The translations under genes and the position numbers were made by a program. The notes under the pieces were generated by a model. It saw only the letters and a list, made by a program, of their open reading frames with translations. It searched no databases and had not been told where the DNA came from. Source: Sediminibacillus terrae (lineage in GTDB: Bacteria; Bacillota; Bacilli; Bacillales; Amphibacillaceae). Taken from it: 64,000 nt of DNA. This document shows, in pieces, positions 18,101 through 28,696 of the stretch (position 1 is the first letter of the stretch; each line of letters starts with the position of its first letter). The stretch spans positions 1-64,000 of the forward strand of contig NZ_VZDQ01000002.1 in the NCBI RefSeq assembly GCF_009602435.1, in the 5' to 3' direction.

Positions 18101-19378
18101 TCAGCCTGCTTTTTGTTCACTGCCATAAATATCTATACCTGCTTCATCCAGCATCCACTCGATGTGCACTCCATAACCGGAGGTCGGATCGTTGACAAAT
18201 ACATGGGTTACCGCGCCGATCACTTTTCCATCCTGAATGATCGGACTCCCGCTCATTCCCTGGACAATCCCTCCCGTTTGCTTTAGTAATTCCTTATCCG
18301 TAATTTTGATAATCATCCCTTTTGTGGCGGGGAACTTTTGCGGTACGCTACTGACAATTTCCACATCGAACTCTTCCACTTTTTCTCCATGGACGACTGT
18401 CAGGATTTTTGCCGGACCTTCTTTCACTTCGTGCGAAAGCGCAATAGGCATTGCTTTATCCATCTTTCCGTTCTTGATGTCTTCATCCAACTTACCGAAA
18501 ACGCCGAATGGTGTATTTTTCGTAATGTTGCCTAACTTCTTTTCATCAGCCGAAAACTCAGCCCGTTTTTCCCCTGGAGTCCCATTATTCCCTTTCTCAA
18601 TAGCTTTAATGTTGGAGCGGACAATTGTTCCTTTATGAATTTCTATCGGTTTTCGGGTATCCATATCGGAAATGACATGACCCAAAGCCCCATACTTTTT
18701 GGATACCGGATCGTAAAAGGTCATTGTTCCGATACCTGCTGCTGAATCCCTTATATACAATCCTATCCGGTAATCATCCTCTTTGGCATCCAAGTAAGGT
18801 GTCAGTTCAGTATCAAACGTTTTGTCGCCACGCTTTACGGTGACCTGCAGTGGTTTCCCATCATTCCCTGCTTTTTCTACGAAAGGAGCCACTTCCGCTA
18901 TCTTCTTTATTTCTTGTCCATTTATTTTCAACAGGATGTCGCCAACCTGAATATCCGCTTCCTCGCCTGGGGAAACCTTTCCTTCAGCGGTTGTAATTTG
19001 ATGGTGACCCACTACCAGAACACCGAGGGTATGAAGATTGACGCCGATGGACTGTCCACCCGGTATGATACGAAAATCATCCAAAACATCGACATTCACT
19101 TTTTTAATTGGCAATCCAGCCAGTTCATAGACAATGTCAGCCGTCCCCATCCCTTTTGCAGCAAAGGACGCTTCACCTGCTTCCTCTATGACATCTTCAT
19201 CACTGCTGGCCATCGAGACATGCGTGCTGACAGCTGGCATATGGATTCCTTCCTGGTTCATAAATGTAGTGATATGACCAGGTATCATGAGAAAATCTTT
19301 AACCGGTAAAAAAGGAATACACAGGAAAGCAACAAGGAGCGTTATTCCTATGCCATTGCGAAATCCTTTAAATTTCAT
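18101..19378 (-). CDS. spoIVB: SpoIVB serine peptidase (family S55)
   Basis: This forespore-made protease crosses the inner membrane and triggers sigma-K activation in the mother cell by cutting SpoIVFA. It has 425 residues, like B. subtilis SpoIVB (426). It shows one N-terminal membrane anchor (about 10-30), a PDZ domain (about 100-190, with [20 protein letters not shown]), and an S55 peptidase domain. The catalytic serine is in GMSGSP (Ser376), with the histidine in ALGHVISD. The ATG follows GAGGAGAG. It sits between recN and spo0A, the standard arrangement. Confidence 0.97.
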   Translation of the reverse strand: MKFKGFRNGIGITLLVAFLCIPFLPVKDFLMIPGHITTFMNQEGIHMPAVSTHVSMASSDEDVIEEAGEASFAAKGMGTADIVYELAGLPIKKVNVDVLDDFRIIPGGQSIGVNLHTLGVLVVGHHQITTAEGKVSPGEEADIQVGDILLKINGQEIKKIAEVAPFVEKAGNDGKPLQVTVKRGDKTFDTELTPYLDAKEDDYRIGLYIRDSAAGIGTMTFYDPVSKKYGALGHVISDMDTRKPIEIHKGTIVRSNIKAIEKGNNGTPGEKRAEFSADEKKLGNITKNTPFGVFGKLDEDIKNGKMDKAMPIALSHEVKEGPAKILTVVHGEKVEEFDVEIVSSVPQKFPATKGMIIKITDKELLKQTGGIVQGMSGSPIIQDGKVIGAVTHVFVNDPTSGYGVHIEWMLDEAGIDIYGSEQKAG

Positions 19379-19536
19379 GCTTCACTCTCCTCGTTCCTAA
19401 CCCATACCAATAATTTTATTTCTGTAGTTCTAATTTGGCCTTACAGCTGCTTTTTTAAACACTGTAAAGATGAGAAATGCCGGCGATAATTTCCTTATAT
19501 GCTTGGAATTAATCGTTTAAAAAAAGGGATAATATA

Positions 19537-19650
19537 AAAGAAAAGCGCAATTGCCTGTTTAAAAGGCTACATTAGTCGTGACCTGCAGCATTGCCCGCGC
19601 GAAATACATCGTATTCCTGGCCTCCGGCAAACTTAAGACCGGCGGAACTT
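19537..19650. repeat. Dispersed intergenic repeat, family A (diverged copy)
   Basis: It starts AAAAGCGCAATTGCCTGTTT and contains CCTCCGGCAAACTTAAGACC, matching the longer copy at 47427-47608. The 3' part with the GGAGCTAGACA end is missing, so it is truncated or decayed. It lies between recN and spoIVB, outside any gene. Confidence 0.6.
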
Positions 19651-19676
19651 TCATTTTTTTTTTAATGAATCCATAT

Positions 19677-19701
19677 GAAAACCCTTGCCGGCGGCAAGGG
19701 T
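19677..19701 (-). terminator. Terminator of the OLE-recN region
   Basis: A perfect 9 bp GC-rich stem (ACCCTTGCC/GGCAAGGGT) lies just after the recN stop and is followed leftward by TTTT. Confidence 0.75.
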
Positions 19702-21434
19702 CATCCTTGATCTTTTTTGAATTTTTCTGCAAGCTTAATCAATTCTCTGGCATGTTCCTTCGTCGTGTCCGTCATTTCTGCTCCGGTGATCATCCGGCTG
19801 ATCTCTTCCACGGAAGATTCCGTATCCAGTTCCACGACAGAAGTGCTCGTCCTTTCATCTGATACATGCTTTTCAATTAAAAGATGGGTATCTGCCATCG
19901 ATGCGACCTGTGGGAGATGGGAAATACATAAAACCTGGGAGCCGCTCGAGATGCCGTGAATTTTTTCCGCAATCGCCTGCGCCACCCGTCCGCTTACTCC
20001 GGTATCAACCTCGTCAAAGATGACACTGGTCACCCCCTGGTGCTTGGAAAAGATTTTTTTCAGGGCTAACATGATTCTGGATAGCTCTCCACCTGATGCC
20101 ACTTTATTGATTTCTTTGAGCGGCTCCCCTGGATTGGTAGTGATCAAAAATTTCACAAGGTCAAACCCATTGGCCTGCATACTGACAGGAATTCCTTCTA
20201 ATTGCGGATCCCCTTCTTTTCCCCGTCTCATTTGTATATCGACCCCGAATGCCGCTTTTTCTAAGTAAAGATCTTTCAGTTCTTGGTGTATGGAGTCAGA
20301 CAAGGTTTCTGCAGCCTTTTTTCGGATATCATGCATTTGCCTCGCTTCCAAAAGAGCATCTTCCCCAAGTTCTGCAATTTGATTTTGCAGCTTGGATAAA
20401 TGGGATTCACGATTGGTAATTTGATCAATTTCATCTTCGACTTCGGCTGCGTATTCCAGTATTTCCGTTACTGTTTGGCCATATTTCTTTTTTAAGCGGT
20501 TGATTTCATTCAACCGACTTTCTATGACATTCAATCGTTCCGGGTCGAATTCCATGGAGTCGAGGAAATTCCGCAAATCAAATGTGAATTCCTCGAGTAC
20601 GTAATAGTGATTAGAAAACTCTTCTTTTTTAGAAGCGACTTCTTCATCATACTCACTTGCACTTTCCAAACCGTTCAATGCAAGCGAAAGCCAATCAAGC
20701 CCTTTCTGCTCACCATACAGCGCATTGTAAGCATCATGTATTCCTTGATATATTTTTTCATAATTGTTCAGCTTGTCGCGTTCTTCGCTTAACGTTTCAT
20801 CTTCCAGTGGAGACAGTTCTGCCTCTTGAATTTCATTCAACTGAAATTCAAGTAAATCGAGCCGCTGAACCATCTCCTGCTCATTTTCACTTAGTTCCCG
20901 ATAACGCTTCCTTAACGCTTGGAATTTGTCAAACAGTCGGAGATAATCTGATTTTACTTGTCCCAGCTCGTCTCTTACATAAAGATCCAGCAATTCAATA
21001 TGCCTGTCCACTTCCATTAATGATTGCGTCTCGTGTTGGCTGTGTATATCGATAAGCGTCTTACCGAATTCTTTCAATATCGCCAATGTGACTAATTTTC
21101 CGTTCACTCTGCAAATACTTTTCCCATTGGCAGTAATCGTACGGTGAAGGACAATCATGCCGTCTTCATTGATATCTATCCCAAAATGGCGCCCTTTTTC
21201 ATAAATAGGATGATGGGGATCATCCATGATGAATAAACCTTCTATATCGGCTTTCTTTGCACCATACCTGACAAACTCTACCGACCCTCTGCCGCCGGTC
21301 AACAATTGGACGGCATCGATAATGATCGATTTGCCTGCCCCGGTTTCGCCTGTTAACACAGTCAAGCCTTCATTGAATGTGATCGATATTTCATCAATTA
21401 TCGCGAAATCCTTGATAGACAATTCAGTTAACAA
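19701..21434 (-). CDS. recN: DNA repair protein RecN
   Basis: The 577-residue SMC-like ATPase recruits repair proteins to double-strand breaks and promotes end tethering. The N-terminal Walker A is LTGETGAGKSIIIDAVQLL (about 28-46). A long charged coiled coil fills the middle (about 150-360). The C-terminal ATPase half holds the signature VASGGELSRIMLALK and Walker B TSVIFDEVDTGVSGRVA. Length is typical (B. subtilis 576). It is last in a run starting at dxs or further upstream, 35 nt after argR. Confidence 0.97.
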   Translation of the reverse strand: MLTELSIKDFAIIDEISITFNEGLTVLTGETGAGKSIIIDAVQLLTGGRGSVEFVRYGAKKADIEGLFIMDDPHHPIYEKGRHFGIDINEDGMIVLHRTITANGKSICRVNGKLVTLAILKEFGKTLIDIHSQHETQSLMEVDRHIELLDLYVRDELGQVKSDYLRLFDKFQALRKRYRELSENEQEMVQRLDLLEFQLNEIQEAELSPLEDETLSEERDKLNNYEKIYQGIHDAYNALYGEQKGLDWLSLALNGLESASEYDEEVASKKEEFSNHYYVLEEFTFDLRNFLDSMEFDPERLNVIESRLNEINRLKKKYGQTVTEILEYAAEVEDEIDQITNRESHLSKLQNQIAELGEDALLEARQMHDIRKKAAETLSDSIHQELKDLYLEKAAFGVDIQMRRGKEGDPQLEGIPVSMQANGFDLVKFLITTNPGEPLKEINKVASGGELSRIMLALKKIFSKHQGVTSVIFDEVDTGVSGRVAQAIAEKIHGISSGSQVLCISHLPQVASMADTHLLIEKHVSDERTSTSVVELDTESSVEEISRMITGAEMTDTTKEHARELIKLAEKFKKDQG

Positions 21435-21469
21435 GTAAAAGCCACCTCATTTTTTTTAAAGTAAACCTG

Positions 21470-21919
21470 TTATAACATTTCCAACAGTCTGTTTTTGATT
21501 TTTTGTGTGTCCTTTTCGGTACGGCAGATGATCAAACAAGTATCATCGCCACATATCGTCCCCATGATTTCCGTCCAATCAAGGTTGTCGATCAGCGCAC
21601 CAAGTGCTTGTGCATTCCCAGGAAGGGTTTTTAATACAATAAAATACCCAGCTGTATCGATTCGGACAAATGCATCCATTATCAACCGTCTAAGTTTCTC
21701 CAGCGGATTGAAGCGCTGGTCGGCAGGAAGGCTGTATTTATATTGGCCATCAACGGTCGGCACTTTGACAAGGTGCAATTCTTTAATATCCCTGGAAACA
21801 GTAGCCTGCGTGACATTGTATCCCAAGTCACGCAGCTGCTCTACAAGTTCGTCCTGGGTTTCAATATCGTTATCGGTTATCAACTCTCTAATTTTTATAT
21901 GCCGTTGCCCTTTTGTCAT
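21470..21919 (-). CDS. argR: Arginine repressor ArgR/AhrC
   Basis: This 149-residue hexameric repressor of arginine synthesis and activator of catabolism has an N-terminal winged helix (about 1-70, with [16 protein letters not shown] as the recognition helix and wing) and a C-terminal arginine-binding, oligomerisation domain (about 80-149, with [14 protein letters not shown]). Same length as AhrC. The ATG follows GGAGGGGG. It lies between tlyA and recN as in B. subtilis. Confidence 0.97.
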   Translation of the reverse strand: MTKGQRHIKIRELITDNDIETQDELVEQLRDLGYNVTQATVSRDIKELHLVKVPTVDGQYKYSLPADQRFNPLEKLRRLIMDAFVRIDTAGYFIVLKTLPGNAQALGALIDNLDWTEIMGTICGDDTCLIICRTEKDTQKIKNRLLEML

Positions 21920-21972
21920 TTTCCCCCTCCTTCATTTAAAAAAATCTTGATTCTCGATATTTAGATCGACAA

Positions 21973-22001
21973 AGGAAAAGGGCTACAGAAAATGTAGCCC
22001 T
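21973..22001 (-). terminator. Terminator after tlyA
   Basis: A 9 bp stem (AGGGCTACA/TGTAGCCCT) is followed leftward by TTTTCCTTT. It separates tlyA from argR, so argR-recN may have a separate promoter or rely on readthrough. Confidence 0.75.
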
Positions 22002-22003
22002 GC

Positions 22004-22828
22004 TTATACATGTTTCTGATGTGTCTCGTGTGCTTCCTTGACTACAAGGTCCATTTCGACATCAGGCATGTTATTTCCTGCTTCTCCTCCATCATAAACA
22101 AAATAGGCTAAAAACTCGATATTTCCGTCCCCTCCGGTAATGGGGGAGAAGGTGAGTCCTTTAACTGAAAACCCCTCTGCCACGGCAAATGAGAGGATGT
22201 CCCTCAAAACTTGGCGATGTACAGCCGCATCCCTGACAATCCCTTTTCGGCCTACCTGTTCTCGCCCTGCTTCGAATTGCGGCTTGATTAAAGCGACAAT
22301 TTCCCCTTTGTTTTTGATCAGATTCGCCAGCACTGGAAGAATCAGCTTCAAAGAGATAAAGGAAACGTCGATGGATGCAAAATCCGGTATCCCTTTTTTC
22401 AGCATGTCCGGTTTTACATACCGAAAATTCGTCCTTTCCATCACTTCTACTCTTTCATCATTTCTCAGTTTCCAATCCAGCTGGTTATAACCGACATCTA
22501 TTGCATAACTAAATTCGGCCCCATTTTGCAAGGCACAATCTGTAAAACCACCTGTAGACGAACCAATATCGATCACTTTTTTTCCATGAAGATCAATGCC
22601 GAAATGCTTGATGGCTTTTTCTAATTTCAATCCGCCTCTGCCCACATACGGAAACAACTTACCCTTCACGGTTAGTGGTATATCTTCATCCACTTTCACT
22701 CCAGGCTTGTCCAGACGGGTATGTTCAGAATAGACTAGACCGGCCATGATGGAGCGTTTGGCCTTCTCTCGTGTTTCAATCAACCCTCTGTCAACCAACA
22801 GAGTGTCAAGCCTTGTTTTTTTACTCAA
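22004..22828 (-). CDS. tlyA: TlyA family rRNA 2'-O-methyltransferase (YqxC)
   Basis: The 274-residue protein has an N-terminal S4 RNA-binding domain (about 5-65, TRLDTLLVDRGLIETREKAK) and a Rossmann methyltransferase domain with the SAM motif KVIDIGSSTGGFTDCAL (about 85-101). The family modifies ribose in 16S and 23S rRNA and determines capreomycin sensitivity. The ATG starts six nt after the dxs stop, so the two are coupled, the standard order in Bacillaceae. Confidence 0.93.
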   Translation of the reverse strand: MSKKTRLDTLLVDRGLIETREKAKRSIMAGLVYSEHTRLDKPGVKVDEDIPLTVKGKLFPYVGRGGLKLEKAIKHFGIDLHGKKVIDIGSSTGGFTDCALQNGAEFSYAIDVGYNQLDWKLRNDERVEVMERTNFRYVKPDMLKKGIPDFASIDVSFISLKLILPVLANLIKNKGEIVALIKPQFEAGREQVGRKGIVRDAAVHRQVLRDILSFAVAEGFSVKGLTFSPITGGDGNIEFLAYFVYDGGEAGNNMPDVEMDLVVKEAHETHQKHV

Positions 22829-22834
22829 AATCGA

Positions 22835-24727
22835 TCATGCCCTTTGCTGTTTACTTGGCAGCATACGCTGTACGTGTTGTATTGCTTGTTCCTTCGTCAA
22901 CCCGATTTCTTCTAACAACTGCTCCACTTTGCCGTGTTCAATATAGCGATCCGGTATGCCCATCCGATTGATTGTCTGGTTCTGGTAACCATTTTCCTCG
23001 GCGAACTCCAAAATGGAACTGCCGAATCCACCTTTTAATACAGCTTCTTCAATCGTCAGGATCGGCATGTTCATGGACATCAACTCATGAAGCATCCGTT
23101 CATCGAGCGGCTTGATGAACCGCGCGTTGACAACTTTTACAGAGATTCCCTTTGCCTGCAATTCCTTACTTGCCTGCATAGCCATCGGTATGGTCGTTCC
23201 AAAAGTCAGAATAGCAGCATCAGTGCCCTCTTTCAAGACCTCCCAGCTGCCGATTTCAAGGGAATGGAACGCTTCGTCCATGGCGACGCCAAGTCCATTG
23301 CCACGAGGATAACGGACAGCAATCGGGCCATCGTCGTATTCGACCGCGGTATGGACCATATGCTGGCACTCGTTTTCGTCTTTTGGCATCATCACGACCA
23401 TATTGGGAATGCTCCGCAAAAAGGATATATCAAAGACCCCCTGATGCGTTTCTCCGTCTGCTCCCACGAGACCCGCGCGGTCAATTCCGAATATAACATT
23501 CAAGTTTTGACGACAAACATCATGGACCAATTGGTCGTAAGCACGCTGAAGGAAAGTCGAATAAATCGCTAAAAATGGCTTCATACCCTGGGTAGCTAGT
23601 CCTGCTGACATAGTTGCAGCATGCTGTTCGGCAATGCCGACATCGAAAAGCCGTTCAGGAAACTCCTTTTGGAACTTTTCCAACTTCGAGCCCAGGATCA
23701 TTGCAGGGGTAATGACCGTCAATCGATCATCTTCTCTTGCTTTTTTTTGCAAAGTGCCGCTGACGACTTCACTCCATGCCGGCGGTGCATCTACTGGTTT
23801 TATTTTCTCACCTGAATCGATTTTATACGGACCGACACCATGCCACCTGTCTTTCATGTCTGTTTCCGCTGGCTGATATCCTTTTCCTTTTTGCGTAATG
23901 ACATGGACAAGGACAGGACCGCCAGTTTTCTTGGCATATTGGAGATTTTCCTGCAAAGCAGTAAAATCATGACCATCTACCGGCCCGTAGTAGGTGAATC
24001 CGAACTCCTCGAACAGCATTCCCGGTACCATAAAATATTTCATACTGTCTTTGACACGTTCTGCCGTTTGAGCAAGTCGACCGCCGACAGCCGGGATTTT
24101 TTTCATCAACCATTCCATTTCGTCTTTTACCCGTTTATATTTTCCTGCACTTCTCATACGCCCTAGCGCATTATGCAAGGCACCTACATTATTGGCAATG
24201 GACATTTCGTTATCATTCAGGATGACGATGATGTCTTTTTTTTCATGGCCGATATGATTCAGCGCCTCCAAGGCCATTCCGCCGGTCAATGCTCCATCGC
24301 CGATTATCGGGACGATATGGCTGTCCTCTTTTTTCAAATCCCTTGCGATTGTCATTCCCATTGCAGCAGACAACGAGGTGGAACTGTGGCCTGTTTCCCA
24401 CACATCATGCTCGCTCTCACGGACTTTCGGAAAGCCGCATAACCCTTTATATTGACGCAGCGTATCGAACTGGCCAGCACGTCCTGTCAAGATTTTATGG
24501 ATATAGGACTGGTGCCCCACATCAAAAATAAATTTATCTTTCGGACTTTGAAAATGTTTATGGAGTGCCAAGGTCAACTCCACAACGCCCAAATTCGCTC
24601 CCAGGTGCCCGCCCGTAACGGACAGCTTCTCAATCAGGAACTGCCGGATTTTCGCTGCAAACTGCTCTAATTCTTCGTTTGACATGTTTTTCAAAAACGA
24701 AGGATCTTTTATTTCTATAAGATCCAT
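22835..24727 (-). CDS. dxs: 1-Deoxy-D-xylulose-5-phosphate synthase
   Basis: This thiamine enzyme condenses pyruvate and glyceraldehyde 3-phosphate, opening the MEP isoprenoid pathway. It has 630 residues from the ATG at 24727, chosen because GGGGAGG lies nine nt upstream; the open frame extends further only through that site. The N-terminal domain shows [19 protein letters not shown] and the thiamine motif [10 protein letters not shown] with the following NDN; the transketolase C-terminal half has [15 protein letters not shown]. It lies between oapA and tlyA. Confidence 0.97.
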   Translation of the reverse strand: MDLIEIKDPSFLKNMSNEELEQFAAKIRQFLIEKLSVTGGHLGANLGVVELTLALHKHFQSPKDKFIFDVGHQSYIHKILTGRAGQFDTLRQYKGLCGFPKVRESEHDVWETGHSSTSLSAAMGMTIARDLKKEDSHIVPIIGDGALTGGMALEALNHIGHEKKDIIVILNDNEMSIANNVGALHNALGRMRSAGKYKRVKDEMEWLMKKIPAVGGRLAQTAERVKDSMKYFMVPGMLFEEFGFTYYGPVDGHDFTALQENLQYAKKTGGPVLVHVITQKGKGYQPAETDMKDRWHGVGPYKIDSGEKIKPVDAPPAWSEVVSGTLQKKAREDDRLTVITPAMILGSKLEKFQKEFPERLFDVGIAEQHAATMSAGLATQGMKPFLAIYSTFLQRAYDQLVHDVCRQNLNVIFGIDRAGLVGADGETHQGVFDISFLRSIPNMVVMMPKDENECQHMVHTAVEYDDGPIAVRYPRGNGLGVAMDEAFHSLEIGSWEVLKEGTDAAILTFGTTIPMAMQASKELQAKGISVKVVNARFIKPLDERMLHELMSMNMPILTIEEAVLKGGFGSSILEFAEENGYQNQTINRMGIPDRYIEHGKVEQLLEEIGLTKEQAIQHVQRMLPSKQQRA

Positions 24728-24896
24728 GGTGGGATTCCTCCCCTTCACCTTTTATTTTCCGGCCGGTTATCACTTTCAGTCACCTGCCGGTTCCAGTTGT
24801 ATTCATTCGGAATATACACTTTCCCTTAGTATAACAAATATCTTCAACGAACGTATGATAGACGATTCTGTTGACATTTGGCTTTCAATACAACTA

Positions 24897-25472
24897 TTAC
24901 CCTTTTTTAAGCAATTGTACATTGAATTTGGACTCGAGCAGAGCCACTACCTTGCCTACAAAAAAGATGATATCGGTTGAGGCGTGGATGGCAAAATACT
25001 TGCCGACTGCTTTTCCGCCGACAGTCAATGCCGCCACTAGACTGGTTAAGACTACATTGATAACAATTTGGATGGTTGAACCTTCTGAATACCCAAACCC
25101 GTTAGCTACCTGCAGGACGACAATCGCTGAAGCAGTACCACTGACGATCCCCGATATATCGCCGATTACATCGTTGCAAAAACTGGCGAAACGGTCTGCA
25201 TTGCGGACAATCAGCAACGCCTGTTTGGAACCGCTTACCTTTTCCGAGGCCATTGCGTGGAATGGTGTTTCATCTGCGGCAGTAGCTGCAATACCCAGCA
25301 TATCAAAAAAGATACCGATCAGCACAATAACCAATACAATCAACAAACCGATGATCCAGGCTACACCGCTGAGTACGGAAGAAGATATGACTGAAAAAAT
25401 AGCCGCTAACACGAATGTGATAACGGCAATACTTAAACTAAATCGTAATGACTTTTTTAGTTGTGGTTTCAT
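24897..25472 (-). CDS. oapA: OLE-associated membrane protein OapA
   Basis: This 191-residue integral membrane protein lies immediately downstream of the OLE RNA, the diagnostic position of OapA, which binds OLE RNA and brings it to the membrane. Hydrophobic segments occur at about residues 9-31, 36-58, 100-118 and 135-155. A polar, His/Asp/Glu-containing loop (DMLGIAATAADETPFH) follows helix 2, and a central segment rich in Asp, Arg and Ser precedes helix 3. The start at 25472 is preferred because GAGGGT precedes it; an ATG four codons earlier has no site. Family assignment rests on neighbourhood plus topology, and the RNA next to it makes it strong. Confidence 0.9.
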   Translation of the reverse strand: MKPQLKKSLRFSLSIAVITFVLAAIFSVISSSVLSGVAWIIGLLIVLVIVLIGIFFDMLGIAATAADETPFHAMASEKVSGSKQALLIVRNADRFASFCNDVIGDISGIVSGTASAIVVLQVANGFGYSEGSTIQIVINVVLTSLVAALTVGGKAVGKYFAIHASTDIIFFVGKVVALLESKFNVQLLKKG

Positions 25473-25504
25473 TGTTACCCTCATTAATCAGATTCTAGAA
25501 TTAT

Positions 25505-26115
25505 GTATAAGGAATGGTCATTTAAAAGGTAAAAACTGCGGCTTAGGTCCAGTAGGTTTTCCCAGATGGATACCGAATGTTGCCATTCTGGCGGTTCCCC
25601 TTTAAATCCACCTTAGCTTTGTCACCAAAAGCTAGACTGGATTACCACTTAGTCCGCACTATAATCCCTTTTAAATGTCCATTGGAACAGTCTAGGAGAT
25701 TTCCTCGACAGTCTTTAGCCGTTCCCTAGCCTCTTTTGCAGCACTGATTTCAAATGGCAAAATAGCGAAATAAAAGTGGCCGCTTTTATCACGCCGTGAG
25801 CCATTATCCCCTCAGGGCCACTCAAGGCAGGCTACGCTGCGAATAGAGATTCCCTTTCCCTATTGCGCAGGTTCATACCCCATTCCATAGCAGCTACTAG
25901 GCTTAGCCGCCGCTACAGAGATGGGCCTCCGCGGAAGCAGGGTCCTCGCCCACATGCCTTTGTGGATCGCCCTGCTACCTTAACTCCCAGCACTGACCCA
26001 AGGCTGGGCGCCTCAAGCCAGCACAAGGAACTTCATCGATGTGCCCTTTGGCGGATTTTTAGGCCCGCCTTCAGGAACGGAGGACCGACTAGAATACTGC
26101 ACCATTCCCATTTGA
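25505..26115 (-). ncRNA. ole: OLE (ornate, large, extremophilic) RNA
   Basis: The roughly 610-nt GC-rich gene-free stretch between ispA and oapA has the size, strand and location of OLE RNA in B. halodurans (ispA-OLE-oapA-dxs). It is dense in short complementary blocks, and the open frames crossing it have no ribosome binding sites. OLE RNA forms a membrane-associated ribonucleoprotein with OapA and other proteins and is linked to tolerance of cold, ethanol and magnesium stress. A -35/-10 pair just upstream predicts a 5' end near 26114; the 3' end near 25505 is approximate. Identification is from location and length and has not been tested against the covariance model. Confidence 0.9.
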
Positions 26116-26120
26116 TTTTT

Positions 26121-26149
26121 ATTTTATCATAAAACCAAAAAAATCTCAA
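26121..26149 (-). promoter_or_regulatory. Sigma-A promoter immediately upstream of OLE RNA
   Basis: Reading leftward, TTGAGA (26144-26149), a 17-nt spacer and TAAAAT (26121-26126) form a good housekeeping promoter. A start 7 nt on, near 26114, coincides with the beginning of the GC-rich RNA. The 50 nt before it contain a small hairpin (GCGGA/TCCGC, 26163-26176) after ispA. Confidence 0.6.
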
Positions 26150-26203
26150 TTTAATAAATAGCGGACATATCCGCCCGACCAACGAAGTGGCCAAACAGAC
26201 ATT

Positions 26204-27088
26204 TTAGCGATCACGGTTGCCGAAGTAATCGGTAATATCGACTAGGACTGAACTTTCTACACCCGCTTCTTTCAAGGCTTGTTTCGCTTTTTGTACGTAC
26301 ATTTCTTTTTGCTGTATGGCGCCGTCCAGGCCAAGAAGTTTCGGATAGGTGCTCTTCAAGTTGGATTCATCGCTTCCTACTGGCTTGCCGATCAACTCGG
26401 GGTCTCCTTGGACATCGAGAATGTCATCCTGTACCTGAAAAATCAAACCCAAATAGTAGGCATATTCTTGAAGGGAAGCAATTTGGTTGGCACTCGCTCC
26501 TCCGATCATGGCGCCAGCGGCAACTGCATATCGAAGAAGCCGTCCTGTTTTCAACGTATGGATTTGTTCCAGTTGCTCCAAGTCCGCCTTTTTGTCTTCA
26601 GCCTGCATATCGAGAACTTGTCCAGCTACCATACCCTTCGGTCCTGCTGCTTCTGCCAACTGTCTGATCAATTCCACTCTCTGTTCTGCGGAAATGGCCA
26701 AGTCGGAAGCGATGATTTCGAAACTATAGGTCAAAAGTCCATCGCCAGCAAGGATTGCAGTAGCTTCATCAAACTTAATATGGTTGGTCGGTTTTCCCCG
26801 GCGTATATCATCATTATCCATTGCAGGCAGGTCATCATGGATAAGTGAGTACGTATGAATCATTTCCAGAGCTGCAGCCGCAGGTATGACTGTTTCCAAG
26901 GCACCGCCATAGGACTCGCAGCTAGCAGCCATTAAAATCGGACGTAATCTTTTTCCGCCTGCTTCGGCTGAATATTTCATCGCTGCTTTGAGCTGTGTGG
27001 GTGCCTGAAGCTTTTCGATATAATCAATGATCGCTCCGTCCATCTGTAACTGTTTTTGCTTCAAATAATTTTCTAAGCTTTCTGTCAC
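26204..27088 (-). CDS. ispA: Farnesyl diphosphate synthase (geranyltranstransferase)
   Basis: The enzyme condenses isopentenyl diphosphate with allylic diphosphates to make farnesyl diphosphate. It has 294 residues from the GTG at 27088, which follows AGGAGG by nine nt and the xseB stop by one; the open frame continues upstream into xseB. The two aspartate-rich metal sites are visible: DDLPAMDNDDIRRGKPTNH (about residues 86-104) and DDILDVQGD (about 225-233), with GGKRLRP before the first. It is preceded by xseA-xseB and followed by OLE RNA. Confidence 0.96.
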   Translation of the reverse strand: MTESLENYLKQKQLQMDGAIIDYIEKLQAPTQLKAAMKYSAEAGGKRLRPILMAASCESYGGALETVIPAAAALEMIHTYSLIHDDLPAMDNDDIRRGKPTNHIKFDEATAILAGDGLLTYSFEIIASDLAISAEQRVELIRQLAEAAGPKGMVAGQVLDMQAEDKKADLEQLEQIHTLKTGRLLRYAVAAGAMIGGASANQIASLQEYAYYLGLIFQVQDDILDVQGDPELIGKPVGSDESNLKSTYPKLLGLDGAIQQKEMYVQKAKQALKEAGVESSVLVDITDYFGNRDR

Positions 27089-27089
27089 C

Positions 27090-27320
27090 CTATTCGTCCT
27101 CCTGAATAGAGAAAGGTACGGTTTCGCCCTGTTCATTAACTATTTTCTCCATTTGTTCTTCCACACTCGACAGCTTATCGCTGCAAAGCTTGGAAAGCTT
27201 CATCCCTTCCTGGTAATAATTGATCGCTTTTTCCAGCGGGACTTCCCCTTCTTCAAGTTTTTCCACAATTTCTTCCAACTGTTTCATTGCTTCCTCAAAA
27301 CTGATTTCTTTCTCACTCAT
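27090..27320 (-). CDS. xseB: Exodeoxyribonuclease VII small subunit
   Basis: This 76-residue helical protein binds XseA to form the single-strand exonuclease. The family block [23 protein letters not shown] is obvious, followed by [14 protein letters not shown]. The ATG at 27320 follows GGAGGAG and overlaps the xseA stop (ATGA), so translation is coupled. Confidence 0.96.
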   Translation of the reverse strand: MSEKEISFEEAMKQLEEIVEKLEEGEVPLEKAINYYQEGMKLSKLCSDKLSSVEEQMEKIVNEQGETVPFSIQEDE

Positions 27321-28663
27321 TGTTTCTCCTCCTCGATCCCCCATACCTGGCAGTCCAGCGAACCATCAAATAGTTTGACTGTCACTTGTTCCCCCGGCTG
27401 GACTTCTTTGGTAGAGGATAATACGTCACCGTTTTGCTGGTAAGTGATGGAATATCCACGCTTCATCGTATTTAACGGATTTAATAACGATAATTTATCC
27501 AGATTCTTTTGGAATCTGTTTTGTCTTGCCTGTACTTCTTTGGCAAAAGCTCGGTCAAGCCGCATACGCAGTTGGACAAGTTCGCGGTTCAAAAGCTGCG
27601 TCTTCGTTTTCGGGTGCTTGAGCATCAGCCTTTTATGAAGAGCACGGAGACTTTCTTGCTTGCTGTTGTGTCTGGCTGTCAACCCTCTGCCCAGACGTTC
27701 CACGAATTTATCGAGTTCCTGCTCTTTTTGTCGAAGTAATTGTGCAGGATAACGAAAGGCATATGCCCTTTGCAACTGGCCGAGTCGTTCTTTCGCATTG
27801 ACTAACCGGGTTTTTAATGCGCGATCGAGTGAACGATCAAGAGCGATGATCCGCTCTTTGATTTCCGCTTGAGAAGGAACTGCCAGCTCTGCAGCAGCTG
27901 TCGGAGTTGCTGCGCGCATGTCTGCCGCCATATCACTGATCGTAAAGTCGGTTTCATGCCCCACTGCGGAAATAATTGGTACAGTAGAAGCGTGAATGGC
28001 CCGGGCCACCATTTCTTCATTAAAACTCCACAACTCTTCTATGGAACCGCCGCCACGGCCTACAATCAGAACATCGAACCCCCCCATCCGGCCAGCTGAT
28101 TCAATGGCCTTGACGATAGAGGCAGCAGACTGAGTACCTTGCACAAGAACCGGAAACAATACAGACTTTGCGATTGGATATCGCCTGGATAGGGTGGTCA
28201 TGATATCCCGGACCGCTGCACCTGTCGGCGAAGTAATCACTCCGATTTTATTCGGATATACAGGAATCGTTTTTTTTATAGAAGGATCGAATAACCCTTC
28301 TTTGCTCAACTTTTCCTTTAATTGTTCAAATGCAAGATAAAGGGCGCCGATTCCGTCAGGCTCCATTTGGGAGATATACAATTGGTACTGGCCTTGCGGC
28401 TCGTAAACGCTCAGTTCACCTTTTACCAGGACGTTCATTCCGTTTTCCGGTTTAAACTTCAAAGACCGGTTGTTTCCAGCAAACATCACTGCCTGGATCC
28501 TGGAATGATCGTCCTTCAAAGTAAGATACATGTGCCCTCTGCTATGATGCTTGAAATTGGAAATCTCGGCTTTCAACCAAACATCTTTTAAGTGCCGGTC
28601 CATTTCGAATTTCCGTTTTATATATTTTGTCAATGCGGTTACCGTTAAATATCTATCATTCAT
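27317..28663 (-). CDS. xseA: Exodeoxyribonuclease VII large subunit
   Basis: This 448-residue catalytic subunit degrades single-stranded DNA to oligonucleotides. It has an N-terminal OB fold (about 1-100, with [23 protein letters not shown]) and the catalytic domain with [27 protein letters not shown] and [13 protein letters not shown] long coiled coil precedes the C-terminal [10 protein letters not shown] element. B. subtilis XseA has the same length. It lies 33 nt after folD. Confidence 0.97.
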   Translation of the reverse strand: MNDRYLTVTALTKYIKRKFEMDRHLKDVWLKAEISNFKHHSRGHMYLTLKDDHSRIQAVMFAGNNRSLKFKPENGMNVLVKGELSVYEPQGQYQLYISQMEPDGIGALYLAFEQLKEKLSKEGLFDPSIKKTIPVYPNKIGVITSPTGAAVRDIMTTLSRRYPIAKSVLFPVLVQGTQSAASIVKAIESAGRMGGFDVLIVGRGGGSIEELWSFNEEMVARAIHASTVPIISAVGHETDFTISDMAADMRAATPTAAAELAVPSQAEIKERIIALDRSLDRALKTRLVNAKERLGQLQRAYAFRYPAQLLRQKEQELDKFVERLGRGLTARHNSKQESLRALHKRLMLKHPKTKTQLLNRELVQLRMRLDRAFAKEVQARQNRFQKNLDKLSLLNPLNTMKRGYSITYQQNGDVLSSTKEVQPGEQVTVKLFDGSLDCQVWGIEEEKQ

Positions 28664-28696
28664 CGCTAGACACCTGCATATTTGGATTTTTTTCCA

